A DNA stretch of 64,000 nucleotides, taken from positions 24,106,248 through 24,170,247 of the forward strand of contig OY987266.1 in assembly GCA_963920665.1 (NCBI GenBank). Direction: 5' to 3'. The stretch comes from Straminergon stramineum (taxonomy: Eukaryota; Streptophyta; Bryopsida; Hypnales; Calliergonaceae). The first letter of the stretch is position 1; the number at the start of each line of letters is the position of its first letter. A program made the translations under genes and the position numbers. Positions 39,778-54,092 of the stretch are shown here, piece by piece. The notes under the pieces are model-generated. The model made no database searches, was not told the origin of the DNA, and saw nothing but the letters and a program-made list of their open reading frames with translations.

Positions 39778-41828
39778 CTAACATAGGGGGGGGCTTTTTG
39801 CTCCTCAAGAAAGCAAGAGCCCCCAACTTTGTAGCTTTCCAACATTCACTACATTCACTCCCTAAATCCTTAAATTTACTCCCAGGGATCTAGAGAGGGA
39901 TTATCCCAATCTCAAAGGGGAAATGGTTTAGGTTCATTAATAATGTTATATTGATAGTTCATTCTAGATGGGGACTTCAAAGGGTACATTCACACCAAGG
40001 GTACATAATTTAATCTCCAAAGGAATAAAATAACTTCACTACTATGAAAGATTGAAATTAGAGGATAGTACAATAGGGTTCCCATAGCCCCTTGATCTTA
40101 GTAGGATTATTTTGCCCGATATTAAAAGGTTGAAATATTCCCATTTGGTATGAAGGTACCAAATGTGGGAACAAAATTCTCCATTTTAAAGAAAGTGGGG
40201 TCATAGTGTTTTCTTTATTCAATCTTCTTCATTTTTCAATTTAGTTGGAGTAATTGGATTTTTTATTTTGTTGTTAGATTCAACTCTTGAAATTAGATCA
40301 AATGGTGACATTAGAAAGATAGTAAATTCTATTTTTAATGATTGGATTAGATAATGTAGTACAATTCAAAACTATTTGTCAATCGTCCTTACATTTTGTT
40401 TCACTCATATGTACTTTTGTACTTTTCATATGTAATCTATATATGCATGGCATGTACATAACTCATATTTTTGTAGACATCCAATACTTTCTATACAAAA
40501 GATTCATATTCTTACAAAGTGTTAATACTTTATCTTTCTATAAGTGTTATTTCTTATTTGAAATACAGTATGTCAATTCAATCATTGGCAAAATAGGAAA
40601 AATATTATAATGTGATGAATATGTAACTTTAAGACTGTATGGAACTATACAACAGAGTTTGATAATCTTACAAACTGTTTTTTGTGCATTTATTCAAAGG
40701 ATTTTGCATAATATAGAGTACAATTGACATTTTTGTCTTTCATAATTAACATGTAATTCTTAAACAATCTTAGTCAAGCGTACCAAATTTCAGTTTTAAA
40801 AAGAATTTTAAAAAATCATTTTTGGTGAATTTTTCTTGGTTGTATATGATAATTCATTGGAGAATATTGGTGATGATTTTTTTAAATTCAATTGCAAAGA
40901 TATGTAGAGAAACATCCATACACACATCTTTCCTTCTATAAGGATCTCAAAAAAAGTTTTACAATTCCCTCTGTAGAGATTTTAATGTCTAGATGACAAT
41001 GCCAAAATTTCAAAAAACAAATATTTTAATTGGAATTAGATTTTGGCAAGGAAATTGTACCATCATACTCAAATGTACAAAATTTGTACAATATGAGGGT
41101 CAAATAGAAAAATATATTTAAAATATAAAGATATTTATTTTACAAAGTTTGGTCATATGACACCTCACCTAGATTATATTTAAATTGTTACTTCTTGGGG
41201 GGTACAATGAAAGATGTGTATATAGGTGTTTCCCACGTATCTACACAATTGAATTAAAAGAATCATCACCAATTATTTCAATAAAATATTATATAAAACC
41301 ATGAAAATTGACTTTAAAAATTCAACCAAAATGGAATTTCTCTTTTTTGAAATTGAAATTTGGTATACTTAACTGGGATTGGGTAAGAACTGAGCATTAA
41401 CTATGCAAGAGAAATAAAATCCAATTCTTTTCTATACTATACCAAAAAAAATTTCATGGCAATATAGGCAATTTGTAAGATTATTGAATCCTATTGTACA
41501 ATAAGTTTAAGTGTAGTACAAAACTACAAATAAGTTGAGGTAAGCTCCCCCCAAATTGCCACTTTTTGCTATTGTGCATAGTAACTATTATTATATTGGT
41601 TGAATTTTCATGTTTTCTTGTAGGCAAGTGAAAGGAGGTTCTAATGCACAAAAGAATCCAAGATTTGGATATTGTATACAACTATTATGAAGGGTCAAAT
41701 TTTTTTGGGTAGAGGGTTCTAAAATTGTTTCTTCCACATAAGTACATATTGATTTTTGAAGATGTACACATAGTGATGATGGCAAATTTGAGTCAATAGT
41801 AGCGCATTTTTGGGGTGCCTCACTTTAC

Positions 41829-42092
41829 GTGAACCACCACCCTCACTCACTTGTCCTCTTGAAGTCCCCACCTCTTTTTTCCGATGGGTGCAAGCCATAT
41901 TAAAAAAAGATTCCCTATTTTGTGATTGATTAATCTATTTTCTACTCCACTCCTAGCTCAACTTGGGCCTTTGATTGCAAATATGAATTCCAAATTTCCA
42001 AATTTTATCATCCGCGACAAATTAAAAAGTCATGTGTTGTGTTTCCCTCGGGGTAAAAATGGGGACAAGTGAGGGGGGGGGGGGCAGTTCAC
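41829..42092. repeat. TIR-like element with G-run, family 4 copy 1
   Basis: The left end GTGAACCACCACCCTCACTC...CTTGTCC pairs with GGGGACAAGTGAGGG...CAGTTCAC at the right, where a 12-G run (42073-42084) interrupts pairing. The interior block TGCAAATATGAATTC...TTTTATCAT recurs at 48280-48310. Confidence 0.6.
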
Positions 42093-45000
42093 TCTGGCCC
42101 TTTACAACATGGTCTTCATGATGGTCATTTTGCAACCTTGCCCACTTCTAAGTTTACTGAGAAAGAGACTCTCATAACCAACAAAAGGAACGTGGCACCA
42201 ATGCAAGGAAGAATAATTGTGGTCTGTTACAGCACTCAGTTTGGGTGGGTGGGGGTCTCTCTTCTTTTGTCATCTGTCATCTATTTCCCCTTTATATATG
42301 GACACAAAGAAAAACAAATTCTATTGCAGGGTTAATTGCAAATATGTCAACCATTGGAATAGACTCCACGTTTCAAAAAATACAAAAAATGTAAGCCACG
42401 GCCAAGAAATGTCCTGTTCATTTTGTAGGAGGATTATTTCCCACAATCTCCTCCTGGCATATGAAATCTGCAAAATCGGTGATTACAAATTTTTCATTCA
42501 TTGATCACATATTTCATGCATTTCTAGATGGGTGTTTATGTTGGGCAAGAACTCTGGACAAAATTAGGCATTCCTCGTTGGGATTCACCTTCATCATCAA
42601 CCTTTTCTTTTCAAAACTCCCTCCACCTTGGTGATTGCCCTATACATGATGCCAAGTCTAACTTTAATCCCTAAGTACTTTGAAGTTGACATTCTGAATT
42701 ATGAACAAAGTGCTTTAGGGTGTTGGAGTTATGTTCAAATAACTTCTCATTAAGCAAAAGCAAGGATTGAATCTTTAGAATACAATTGTCTATATGACTA
42801 ATTTGGTAGAACAAAGATAAAGAATGTGGATCAATACAAAGCTATAAGCAACTACATGCAAAAGTTCAAAAATGGCTTGGACATTAATGGGTTAAAGATT
42901 ACTTTGTCACTCTCTTGTAAGCTAGTTGGATCAAGGTTGTATCTCACTCAATGGGAGTCCTTTGATCTATCCAAAAAGTATAAATCTATCCAATAAACAT
43001 AAATCCAACCAAAAAGTTTAAATCCTAAAGTTTGAGATTTAAAGAAATTATGTACTTGGCATTATGTCCAATAACCTTCTTCAGTTTTCTTATTCTTGAA
43101 GGTTACCTAGTCTAATGTATCCAAACAATGGTTGTAATTAATGAGTGACCTTTGACTCCTGTAATTGCAATTTTTCTTGTATGAATACATTTTTGTGAGT
43201 TCGTATATCATTAGTGTAAATGACTTTGCCCTTAGATGTAAACCTGGGGAGATTGCTCTTGAATTTTAGAAGACTATGTGAGTTAAAAGATAGGGTCGAT
43301 TTAATTCAAAGGGGGAAAAATTTATATAATATGTAGGGCTACTATAGGGTCCATGAAATTCTACATACTCTAATATATATAAATTAGGCTACATAAAAAC
43401 ATCATGTAGTAGGAATTTTTATTAATAAGCTAGCCTAAACAAATAGGGGCTATGCAAATTTTTCATAGTACTATGAATATAGATAAGGACCAATAACGTG
43501 GATGATAAAATAGACACAATCAAGAAAAAACACAAGAAAATCTATAATGAAGGGTGGTTGACAAAAATTGTGCCACAATACTAATAGCTTGTATATAAAA
43601 AAAAAGTAAGTGCAAATGTAAAACATTGACTACAAATGGCAAAAATTGTCACATTGTACAAATAGGGAGGTCTACCTTAGTGGATTCAATGCCCCCAAAA
43701 CTATACAATACAAGGATAGAATTTATAGTTCAATTAACTTCAATCTTAGAAGTTGTATATATTGAACACACTCTATCATATTAAATGGGATATTTACAAG
43801 TAATTCAATGGGGATTCTAAAGTATGCAATGGTAAATTTGTTATTAAAAACAGTCACTTGGTCAACAACACTTGAATTGAATTCATTGTTGTTGGTTTCA
43901 TAGTGTATCCCTAGTCTATATGTGCATGTAGTGGAGGTAAGAAATTTTTTTTGTAAAGAAGGGTAGTTTTAGGAAAAATTTGGACACTTAAATATTCTTT
44001 GTAAAATAGCCCCGTTTAAAAAACTGAATGAAGGAATTTAAAAAAAAAACATAGGGTATTGGAAATATACTCTCGTAGCTTTTTATATAAAAATATGGTC
44101 ATCTTAAATACAATAATGAAGGTAAATAGCCCCACATCAAATACCCTCTTAACGTAGGTGTATACATTAAATTACAAGGAGTGATCTCCTTGGGGATGTA
44201 AAGGGACAAGAATTTGGAAATTTGACTTGCCATTTGCATGTTTTTCTTCTCAAGCATGGTTTGTCGAATCATATTGAATTTTTTGTCTTTTAGCTTGCTT
44301 TCAATGGTCTATATTGTAGTTGTCCAATTTCCTAGTAAATTTTTTATTGTGTCTATTTAAATAATTCTTTGATGCACTTCCAATGATAGTAATTTTAAAT
44401 TATAATTATAACCATTCAAAACTTAGAAATAAACTTGGAGGGCCAATATATTGATGGTGTTGAGGGTGCCCTAAAGAGTGTCTACTAAAATTACTTATGA
44501 ATCCCCAAAGAAGAAATGCATAACTACCATAGCTCCAAAATCAAAGGACTTGGGCTAAAGGCTTTTGTTTAATAGTAGTAAGAAGCTAAGCTAAGTATTC
44601 TTGGTTGCCACCTCGACCTTATTCCATCACAAATTCACAATCTACACACAATCTTCATGTCATATCCTAAATTTAGAAATTTCATTCTTTTTTTTATTCA
44701 CGTGGTACAAATCTCATAAAAAAAACAAATACTATCTTATATTTAGGTTCTGAAATACAAATTGTATGTAAATAGCGATGCAATTAGGTGGTGGTACATA
44801 ATTAGGTGCATTTACCTTAAAATAACATTGGCTACATCAATAGTTAGTGAGAATTGGCAATATTGAATTGATGAAAATGGAGGGGGAATTGATAGAATTC
44901 TAAAAATGAAAGATTAAGAACCATCCAAAATTATAGAATATTGAGAGGAAATTTGGATGATCAATTTTGAACATTGTTGCATACACTTTGTTGTCTTTCT

Positions 45001-46362
45001 ACAAGTGAAATTTTTCTAGTAGGCAAAATAATTTAGGGTGATTTTCTTTCAGAACTAATTTTAAGTTTGAAAACTGAAATTTTTTGTTGCCCAATAATGG
45101 ATGATGAAAGTTTACATGGAGATGCAATCATCAAATTTGAATGAATAGAGTACAAATTTGTACATGAAAAATGTTTTTTTGGTCCAAAATTGGCTATATG
45201 ATGGAATTTGTTGTTGACACGTAAAAGAAAATTTGAAATCCATAGGATCAAGAATGCAAGTAGTTACACTTGTGTATGAAAACTAATTCAAACATCCTAT
45301 CAAGGACATTGATTTTATTACTATCCTACTAGAGGGAGGAAATTAATGCAACATCAAAATTTTATTTTTTCCAAAATTATAACAATACAATGACGTATCT
45401 ACCTACACTGAGGGAGGCAACCCATTCTAACCACTTAAGTTGTCACATGTATTTGCAGGGCGTGTTTCTTCATTGGGAAAATTTTCTAGTGTCTAGAATA
45501 GAGTTTAAAAGGTTTCCAGATTTTTATTTCTCAAAACATAATTACTATTAATTTTTTAGTGGAAGATTCCAACCCTCCCACTTTGGTCAAATAGACCTTC
45601 CTATTTTCAACCAAAGGTTTGGTTGCAATATTACGAGTCTTCTAGAACAATCACAATGTGCCACAATTGCACCAAGAACTATACTATAATTAATCATTGT
45701 TCATCTCCTCCTGCGTAGAAAGAGAGCAACCTACATTGCTAGAATGGGGGGATCAGGAATGGGTTGCCTCCCATAATTCAAAATAGTATCACTTTGGTAA
45801 ATTAGTATCACACTCACAACTAAGGCAATGGGGGGTTGCAAGATATTTTGCTCAAATCAAAGCAATACAATTTCTTTTTGAAGGAATATTAGACAATATC
45901 TTCTCCCATTATCAATGAATGAAATCACTAATTTGTTACATATTGTAAAGACAATATTGTTCATTTTTGGATGAATGTACATTGTTTTGGATGAATAGTG
46001 TAAGTTGAATTTCCATCCTCATTTTGCACATTTCATCCAATTGCTTACTGCACTGCCCAAATTAAATTTTAAAAAATCCGTAAACCCTGCTCCTAGGTCA
46101 AATCGGTGTACTTTGTATAGTAATGATTTTTTTTTTAAACCAGCACCCTGAACCAGGTATTCATTTCCATGTTTTTTGAATGGGCTGGAGGAGGGGACAC
46201 AAAATCCTGACTGAAGTGAGCTGCTTTGCACAATCATGTTAAATGTCAAGTTGTACAAAGTAAGGGCTCACTGAATTAACACAAATTAAGAAGTGATCAC
46301 ACAGACTCCACTATCACACCCCTGGCACCTGATGTGAGATTTGTACTAACTAAGGGGTAAGT

Positions 46363-46451
46363 GAGCTCATTGACGGCAAAATTGTATTAGTGGTTGTACA
46401 TTTCGGAACTTGAATGTACACAACGAATATAATTTTGCTCGCAATGAGCTC
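46363..46451. repeat. Foldback element with GAGCTCATTG tips
   Basis: GAGCTCATTG at 46363 and CAATGAGCTC ending at 46451, with extended imperfect pairing (CAAAATTGTATT / AATATAATTTTG and TGTACATT / AATGTACA) around an 8-10-bp loop. Roughly 40-bp arms. Confidence 0.8.
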
Positions 46452-48149
46452 GCTCCCATTTAGTTTGTAATGGGCTCCCTTATCTTAGGTGGTTGTGGTA
46501 CATCCATTATTTTTCTATTAGTAATGATGGGAGGAGGTAGATTATTATTTGTCCTTATATTTTTAGTCACATCCACCTAACATCAAATCAACTTTGCTTT
46601 TAAAAAAGGTGCATGGATTCTTTTTCAACTGTGCTACTGAGGCTATACTCATATCCCTTTACCACCTATATGTATTGGACTTTGGGGTAATGTAGAAGTA
46701 TTTCAATTTTATTTATTTAGACTTTGTAATGTTTCAATTAAAGAACAATTGTAAGGCATGGTAGCTAAAAGACATTTCATGTTGTGAAGTTTTAGAAAAG
46801 ACAATTAAATACATTTCAAAGTTGTTTAATAACTTCTTGTATTGAAAAATCCACAAAATCACTCTCTAATGCTTATATTATTTTAAAACTTGTATTCAAT
46901 AAGGATTGGTTAAATCATTATGTTTCAAAAATGATGAATTATATATAATTTAATTATGATTATTTAAAGTATTTTGAGGTTCTCTTGAGATGAAGAGTTA
47001 AGACAATGAATTGAAGTCCTATTTTTTAGGTAAAATGTTGTTCATAAACGGATAACATTACTTTCACTAATGGAAATGTTGTGGTTTGCTTAAACGAGAT
47101 AAAAGATTCACAAAAAGATCCACATTAGAGCAAACTTTGTAGTATACCATCCTAAAAGGGTCACAATAAGATTTTTGTATAGCTTCAAAAATACTTAGCA
47201 AGCAAACCTCTTAAACATAGCCCTTTTTTGTAGTAGACTCAAACCTTGACATATCAACAATTGGTACAAAAAAAGCGGGTAAAGAGAATCAAGAGATGTC
47301 CATCAATTTACACATTTTGTGGAAGAAACAAGGCTCAAATCCCTCCATCATAGTTTTGCATTTAAAATCTCATTTCATACTTGTCCTCACTTTGCTTTTG
47401 GAATTGACAAATAAATGCCAAGATGGCTAGCAAGCCCACAAAATAACTTTTATATTGTGGAGAGGGAGGTTGGAAGTAGTAGGGATGCTTATGTGACAAA
47501 GAGAATAGCTTTGTAAGGAGACAATATATTTTTGGCCACAAACATTGTAGGTCTTCAACTTTAACATTTGGAGGGACATTATGATGGACGATGGGGCATG
47601 CTCTTAGAGCATTGCCACTAGTGGCATTGCAATTAACCATGGCAATAACCAATGGCGAGGCACTTATCGCCATGTGAGATGTAGTGGTGCCTTAGCCACC
47701 CTATACTTTGCACCAAGCACTCATTAAAACCGGATTTGCTTCCATTGATGTCATAGTCAAAGTTGACCGAGTTAGTGCAAGTGTAAACCTGTGGCCTCTA
47801 TATATGCCCTTCACTATTGAGCAGATGTAGTATTAACATGAGGAACAACAAAACATGTAATATGAAGGGGGTTTGGTGTCGAGCCTTTGGCATTGGAGAA
47901 GTGTAGCAAGGCTGGAGTATTGTTGGTGGCAATGCTCTTACCAATTACACCAATCATTTGGGTCTTCTCAAAGGCCATATTTCCACTAGTGTTCACTACA
48001 TGGCTACACTATATGTAACTACTAATTCCCTTTTAAATAAACAGAGATCATGTGAGAGTTCGTAATCCTTCATCTCCCTTTAGAACTACTAAATGCAATG
48101 AACCTCTGTCAAGCTACTCGTTCATCTCAAAGGACGTAAAATCCATCCC

Positions 48150-48370
48150 ACAAAGTGAGACCAACAAGACAAATTTTGTGTTCTCTAGGATAAAAGTAAA
48201 AAAAAATCCCACTACTTTGTGCCATGCCTAGGGTGTGTTCAAGCCCTCTCTCAACCAATTTGGAGAATCTATTTGCAAATATGAATTCAGAATTTGCAAA
48301 TTTTATCATGCATGGCAAATAAAAAATTCCCGCATTTCCCCCCAAGGTAAACTTTGCCCATTGGGCCCAC
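48150..48370. repeat. Family 4 copy 2, tips not resolved
   Basis: Shares TTTGCAAATATGAATTC, CAAATTTTATCAT and a TTTCCCCCC/TTTCCCTCGG-GTAAA block with 41880-42065. Confidence 0.55.
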
Positions 48371-49143
48371 TTCATGGGATGGATTTAGTGGCCTCCGTTC
48401 ATCTCTAGCATCAGCTCTATGGTAGAACCACCCATTACCAACCAAGCCCTATAGCCAACCTATATGTATTGGGAAATTCAACAAAGATATGACTAATTTG
48501 TAACCATTCGTTTCTTGGTTTCCGACCCTCTTCTAGCCATCACAGTCATGATACATGTACTTGGTTTTGATAACCAAATTAATCTTTGGATGAGCAATTA
48601 TGGAAGACTCCCTACATGTTGGGAAATGGGTGCAGGCCAACTTTTGGCTTCTAAAATTCATAACAATTTGAATTTTAGGAAAAAAATTATGAAAATTTGA
48701 AAACACCCATTATTTCTTTCTTTCAACAGGGCAAAAACAAAAAACATTGCCTTCCACTACTCCAGAATCCAGAGCATGCACAGAATGGTTAAAGTGGCTG
48801 GTACTGGGTGATTCTACTATACTGGAATGCAATGATTTACGAGAGAATCCTGCTCTTAATTCATTTCAGTTCCCCCGGCACCCCGGCACCCGCCGGATGA
48901 GTGGTGCCTTCGCGAGACTGGGATTCTTCTCGAGGAGTCGAGGACCGACTGACCGACTTTTCTGACGAGTCTGTAAGTTTATAGTAAGCTTACTGTACTG
49001 TGCAGGACTGCAGGGTCCACTCGGTTCTTTCGTCAGTCCATCCGATAAGTTATGCTTTTGGATATCCATTTCGATTCGCTTTCGGTATTCTGACTTTGCG
49101 GCCCCCGCCCACCTTCCGAGCTCTCGTGCTAAGCTAATGAACA

Positions 49144-49173
49144 GGCCAGGCCAGGCCAGGCCAGGCCAGGCCA
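49144..49173. repeat. (GGCCA)6 microsatellite
   Basis: Six perfect GGCCA units inside a small GC-rich patch. It creates an artificial open frame on the minus strand that I rejected. Confidence 0.97.
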
Positions 49174-49769
49174 ATTCAGTTCAGTGCAGTGGGTGGGGCT
49201 CAGTGGAATCAATATTTATGGAGTTTCTGGGCATTAAGTTAAGTTAACACAGCTGGAGGGGTGGCACTTACTCCACGCCACTTGCCTATCGGCTTAGCTT
49301 AGCACTCACGAGAGGGTTTCAAGTTCGTATTGTATCTACTGTAGGGGTTCAGGTGAATGACTAGCCTAGGACATGCAAAAGACTCATCCTATTATTATTA
49401 GACATGTTGGGAATGATTCATTGAAGTCTTGCATCAACTTGTGATAAACTTTTTCTTGTAAATGAGATCTGACTTAAGGTGGAGGCACCCATAACTGATC
49501 ATTTAACCCTTCAATGTCGACACGAACGTTTTGTGTCTGATGGATGACTAAGAATGTTTTGTGTGTAGGACAAACTAATTGGGACTATTCATCCTCATAA
49601 TTTTGTGAGAAACAGTAGTATGGTTTCCAATCGATATTTTTGGATTTTATAAAGTAGATGATGTCACACAGTTTCAAAAGGGAGGATTTCCATGGTCACT
49701 AGTCCAGCCATTAAGGACTAAGCGATTCTATCCAAACATGATTTGGAGTAGTATAGGGCAAAGCAAATA

Positions 49770-50150
49770 TTTTACTATGTGCAAAGATAGAAATTATAGA
49801 GATTGCCAAAAATTTGATAATTTTATTGCTTGTATTGAAATTAGTATGAATTTTGGAAGCCCAAAGTTGGTTTGGACCCAATCATGTCCAATGCCTAGTT
49901 TCTTCTAATTTCAATCATTTAAAAAGCCTACTTTCCTACTCACTACTTCTTACTTTCTTGTTCACAGTTTTGGGAGATGTGTCATGACCTTATTAGTCCC
50001 AACTTTGAAAAGGAGAAATAAATGCATTCCAAGCTTTGGTTGGAAAATTTGTTCCAATTGCAACCTTGGTTGGAGATAGTTGTACCCTACATATTGAGTA
50101 TGGAAGCCTAATTGGAAATATAGGTGCCTCCACCTTACACTAGGTTGAGT
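49770..50150. repeat. Dispersed repeat, family 2 copy 2
   Basis: Related to 16940-17280 over about 340 bp in the same orientation, for example CTTTGAAAAGGAGAAATAAATG followed by a TTGGTTGGA block; partial third copy at 53770-53910. Confidence 0.75.
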
Positions 50151-50367
50151 TAGTGTCCACAATCAATGTTTGGGATGATGGCGATGGAGTGATCAAGGAT
50201 TGCAGTAAGAACTTCTACCTTTTTGAGTGTAAGTTTATCACAGGAAGTGATTTTATTTAGGCCTTCCTACTCTAACCGTATTAGGAAATGTTGTGACTAT
50301 TTTTAGAGTGGGAAATTTTATTATGCATATTCATTTTTTTCTAATGCAATTCCAAACTAAGCTTATT

Positions 50368-51012
50368 TTAACCCCTAAATGCCCAAGGCACCCAAATGTG
50401 GTGTTTGGAAAACTTTGAAGTTAAGTAAAACCCAACCAAATTGCTATTATTAGTAATTTATATTTTTAGAGAATTCTTTTTGAAGTCTAGTTTTAGGATC
50501 AAAAATTTGATCTTAAAAATCAAGGATTATGATTTTTCTATTCAAGATTTTGTGCAAGGATACCCGTTGCAATCTTTACTTATTGTAGTGTTGAGGGCTC
50601 TTGGAAATGAGCCTCAAATACACTAGATCTTGGAGGCAAAATCAAATTAGAAATTCATTTAAAAAAATTGTAGAATAGATTTCGAAAAACCGTAAATTGA
50701 TTTGGATTGTGCATGCTAGGCCTTATGACCTCATATTTTTTTAGTGACCAACTTTTTAGAGTTGACATGCAAAAAGTGAATTGAAAATTTTTCATAGTTT
50801 TTACACCCTCATGATCAAACATTATAATCTTGCAATCTGTAAGTGATATTATTATGTTTTCTTTTCCTATGTGATCTCTAACATGTCTAGTTTGAATTTG
50901 TACAGTAACAATTCAAAATAAACTAGTACAATTTATGAAAATGTTGACTTTTTGATCAATTTAGAGCAAATTTCAAGAAGCTCCAAACATGCCTTGGGTA
51001 TTTAGGGGTTAA
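50368..51012. mobile_element. Non-autonomous TIR element, family 1 copy E
   Basis: The tips are the best preserved of the family: CCCCTAAATGCCCAAGGCA after TTAA at the left and the complement of CCCCTAAATACCCAAGGCA before TTAA at the right, one mismatch in 19. Length is 645 bp, a shorter class than A-C. Confidence 0.9.
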
Positions 51013-51320
51013 CTAGTGTTCACAAACCATGGAATTATTTTGGGGTAGAGTAGTAAGTGTCTCTCCCACTTATTATTAAGGTAAAACCACCCATTGTGGT
51101 GAGAATTTGGAGTCTACCCTTATGCCATTGCTGTAACTTTTCGAATTTTTTCCCATGTACAAAACAAGTGTGAAAAATAGTGAGAGCAATTAAAACTATA
51201 TTTTTTAGACAAAGTATGAATTTTGTTATGAATTTTTGAAGTGATTTGCCCAAAAGAGTCAGAAGGCTACCTGATAACCAATAGAAAGTGTATCCAATAT
51301 GCTCATCTTAATCACCTAAA

Positions 51321-51607
51321 CATTAGGAAAATTCTGAGCTCTAAACAAGGCTGCCAATATTAGATTTTCAGGACCCTGGTGGTGCAAGTATAGAATTTAA
51401 AAAATAAAATAAAATTCTTGAAATTTTTAAAAAAAATTAAAAAATTAAAAAACAGTCAATCTGACGTGGAAATGACATGGCACTAGTAATGCCACGTCAG
51501 ATTTCAGATTTCAAAAAATAAATTTTTAATTTTTAATTTTTTTCTGTAATTGCACCATGGGGGTGCAGAATTAGCAGACTTGTTTAGAGTTCAGAATTTT
51601 CCTAATG
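51321..51607. mobile_element. TIR element with 33-bp arms and inner foldback
   Basis: CATTAGGAAAATTCTGAGCT... at 51321-51354 is mirrored by ...AGTTCAGAATTTTCCTAATG at 51574-51607 with two mismatches. The centre has a second palindrome (TCTGACGTGG...CCACGTCAGA) flanked by A-rich and T-rich arms. The whole 287 bp can fold as one hairpin. Confidence 0.88.
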
Positions 51608-52745
51608 AGTGGTCACTATATTTTCAAATGTGGAAGGCCCTGAAAAGTCACTTCCAACAATGATTTACACTCAAAAAGTAGGATGCTCCTAAGGAAGTCA
51701 CTAATCACTCCATGAGTGTCAAGTTAGACATTGATTATGGCCTGAAAAACTGTCATGGGATCATTAGGTGTCCACTATGGGTCATCTGACCACAATAGGA
51801 TGTTTTACCTAAAGTGAGAGTGGTATCGATCTGGGCAGCACCACAGCAAGTTGCTCTCCAAGCATGAGCGAGAATTCAGTTCCTTCGGCAATTGTAACCT
51901 GACGACCGGGTCTTCGAGAGCGTCAGTACTAATTTCGCACTATTCCAAGAATGTCCGTCACGTCGTGAATCTGGCCCTCAATGGGCCCTGAGCTCCGGAT
52001 GTCGTCTAGATTAAGGTAATCTTACCGACTTGAACGACATTTTCAACCTGGTTTACGCAACTGAAGGGCCGGGTGCTTAACTTATTCTTTCCAATTCTTC
52101 CTGGAATCCTGTGCCCCATCATGTGCCTGCACCTCAGGAACTGATTGCAGTTCGGTCCGCGGCTCAACGCACAGTAACTTTTAAAACGGTGAGTTCAATG
52201 GGCTGACCGCTGACCTTGCGGCACTGGACTGGACTAGGCAGTGACAATGTCCACCGCCTACTGTAGTTTCTACTTTTAGCAGCCGCTCTCACTCTTGGGC
52301 ACACAAAGTGAGAAAATGACGAAAAGTTCGTGACAGGAAGATGCCACTCAGTTGTGTCAATTATCTTAAAAAAAAAACACCCATTAATTTCGTATGAAAA
52401 TGTTGGATTGAAATCATGTGATATCCTGACTGGAGGGTGAGTGCTGCGAGCCTTCTTGGGAGGGCACAAATTTGTATCTCGGGGAATTGCAAGGACAATT
52501 TATTTACCAAGAATGATTGAATTTGGAAGTCAAAGCCACCCCAAATTAGGTAGGAGATTGAGGTCATGAAAGATAAAAGCAATGGTTCAAAATAGAAGGT
52601 AGGTTTTTACATCTATCTTCAAGTGTAGATCCCCCTCCAAAAAAAACTTGTAACACTACTCTACACAACTTTGTATATGAACCACTTATGTCTCTAAGAA
52701 GCCTAGACTTATTCTTTCCCATAGGTGATAAAAAAAATTAGAATA

Positions 52746-52770
52746 TGTATGTATGTATGTACATATGTAT
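52746..52770. repeat. (GTAT)n microsatellite
   Basis: Short GTAT array with one ACAT interruption. Confidence 0.85.
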
Positions 52771-53711
52771 GGTATCAAAGACTCCAAAGTAGAAAAGAGA
52801 GGTCACAACTAAAAACAAAATTAAACATGGCTATACAATAGAAGTATTGAAATTGAAGGAACATTTGCATTTGTAAAGTTGCAAAGTCTAGTCTAGTAGA
52901 ATATATTTTACTTTCTTGAGACTCATGAGGTTCTTACAATTAGATGGACTAATGTTTAACTACATATATCTCATTAGTCCATACCTTTCAACCCCCACGT
53001 CTCTTATTTTATACCTCTATTGTTTGATTTGATTGGAAAATTAATTCCATAGGAGTCAATTACTCTAGAAATGTTGGGATGCACTTCATGGATTAATAAA
53101 TACACTTTCTTATAGGAGGTCAATGGGAAAACACAACATGGACTTAATCCCTAAAAGTTCATGACTATTTCACCAAGAAAATTCCCTCATTGCTTGCAAC
53201 ACAAGGCACAATGGACGACTTTCCAACTCATTGTAGAAATGAAGAATGCACCTATTGATCCCCAAATCACCCAAAACCAGATCATTTGTGATGATAGGTC
53301 TTGGCTTTTTAGGGTTAAAGTTGCCATGCTTCACTCCATCCCTTCTGTGAATGCACAATTGATGTAAAATGCAAGCAGGGGTCATCAGCAACTACCTATA
53401 ACAAATTTTCAAGAAGACTGGATAATGCAAAGCCCATCTAAATCATTCACATTATTTGATGTCAACAGCAGCTAATTTTAGTAGCCAAATAATTCCCCAT
53501 CACAAATTCATGATGAAAACCGCCAGTTCCATATCATTCTCTTATCATTGCCGGCAGCTTTCATGGCGAACACTGGAACAAAGTTGTAACATGTTACCAA
53601 ATAGAAATTCTTCCAGATCGCCCATTTGGCAGTATCAAAGCAGTTGCAGATTGTTCTGTGCACTGTCATACAAAAGTGGTAGTTGTACAGTGTAGTAAAC
53701 TACACCTATAG

Positions 53712-54092
53712 TAGAACCACCCATTACCAGCCACTTAAGCATTTTGTGCATGATCTGGAGTAGTAGAAGGCATTGTTAATTTTTTGCCTTGTAGAGAGAT
53801 AGAAATGATGGGCGTTATCAAATTTTCATAATTTTTTTCCTTAAATTCAAATTTTTATGAATTTTAGAAGCCAGAAGTTGGCTGGCTCCCATCCCCAACA
53901 CATAGATTTTTCCATCACTACTCATCTGAAGACTAATTTAGCTCTCAAAATGAACCACATGTGTCATAACAGTGATGGCTAGGAGATGGTGGGAGACCAA
54001 GAAACTAATGGATACTTATGAGTCATTTCTCTGTTGAATTCTCCTTTACCTATGTAACAGCCATGAGGCCTGGCTGGTCACGGGTGGTTCTA
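53712..54092. mobile_element. TIR element with TAGAACCACCC tips
   Basis: TAGAACCACCCATTACCAGC at 53712 is mirrored at 54071-54092 with two mismatches in 22. Length is 381 bp. A family 2 repeat fragment lies inside (53770-53910). A lone matching tip (GTAGAACCACCCATTACCA) occurs at 48422. Confidence 0.8.

Noticed and set aside
48866..49174. 102-codon minus-strand open frame
   Set aside because: Its start is made by the (GGCCA)6 array, giving repeated AWPGL; the remainder has no family resemblance.
52164..52582. Minus-strand open frames in a GC-richer patch
   Set aside because: Two overlapping frames of about 100 and 73 codons, no domain, no consistent splice signals.
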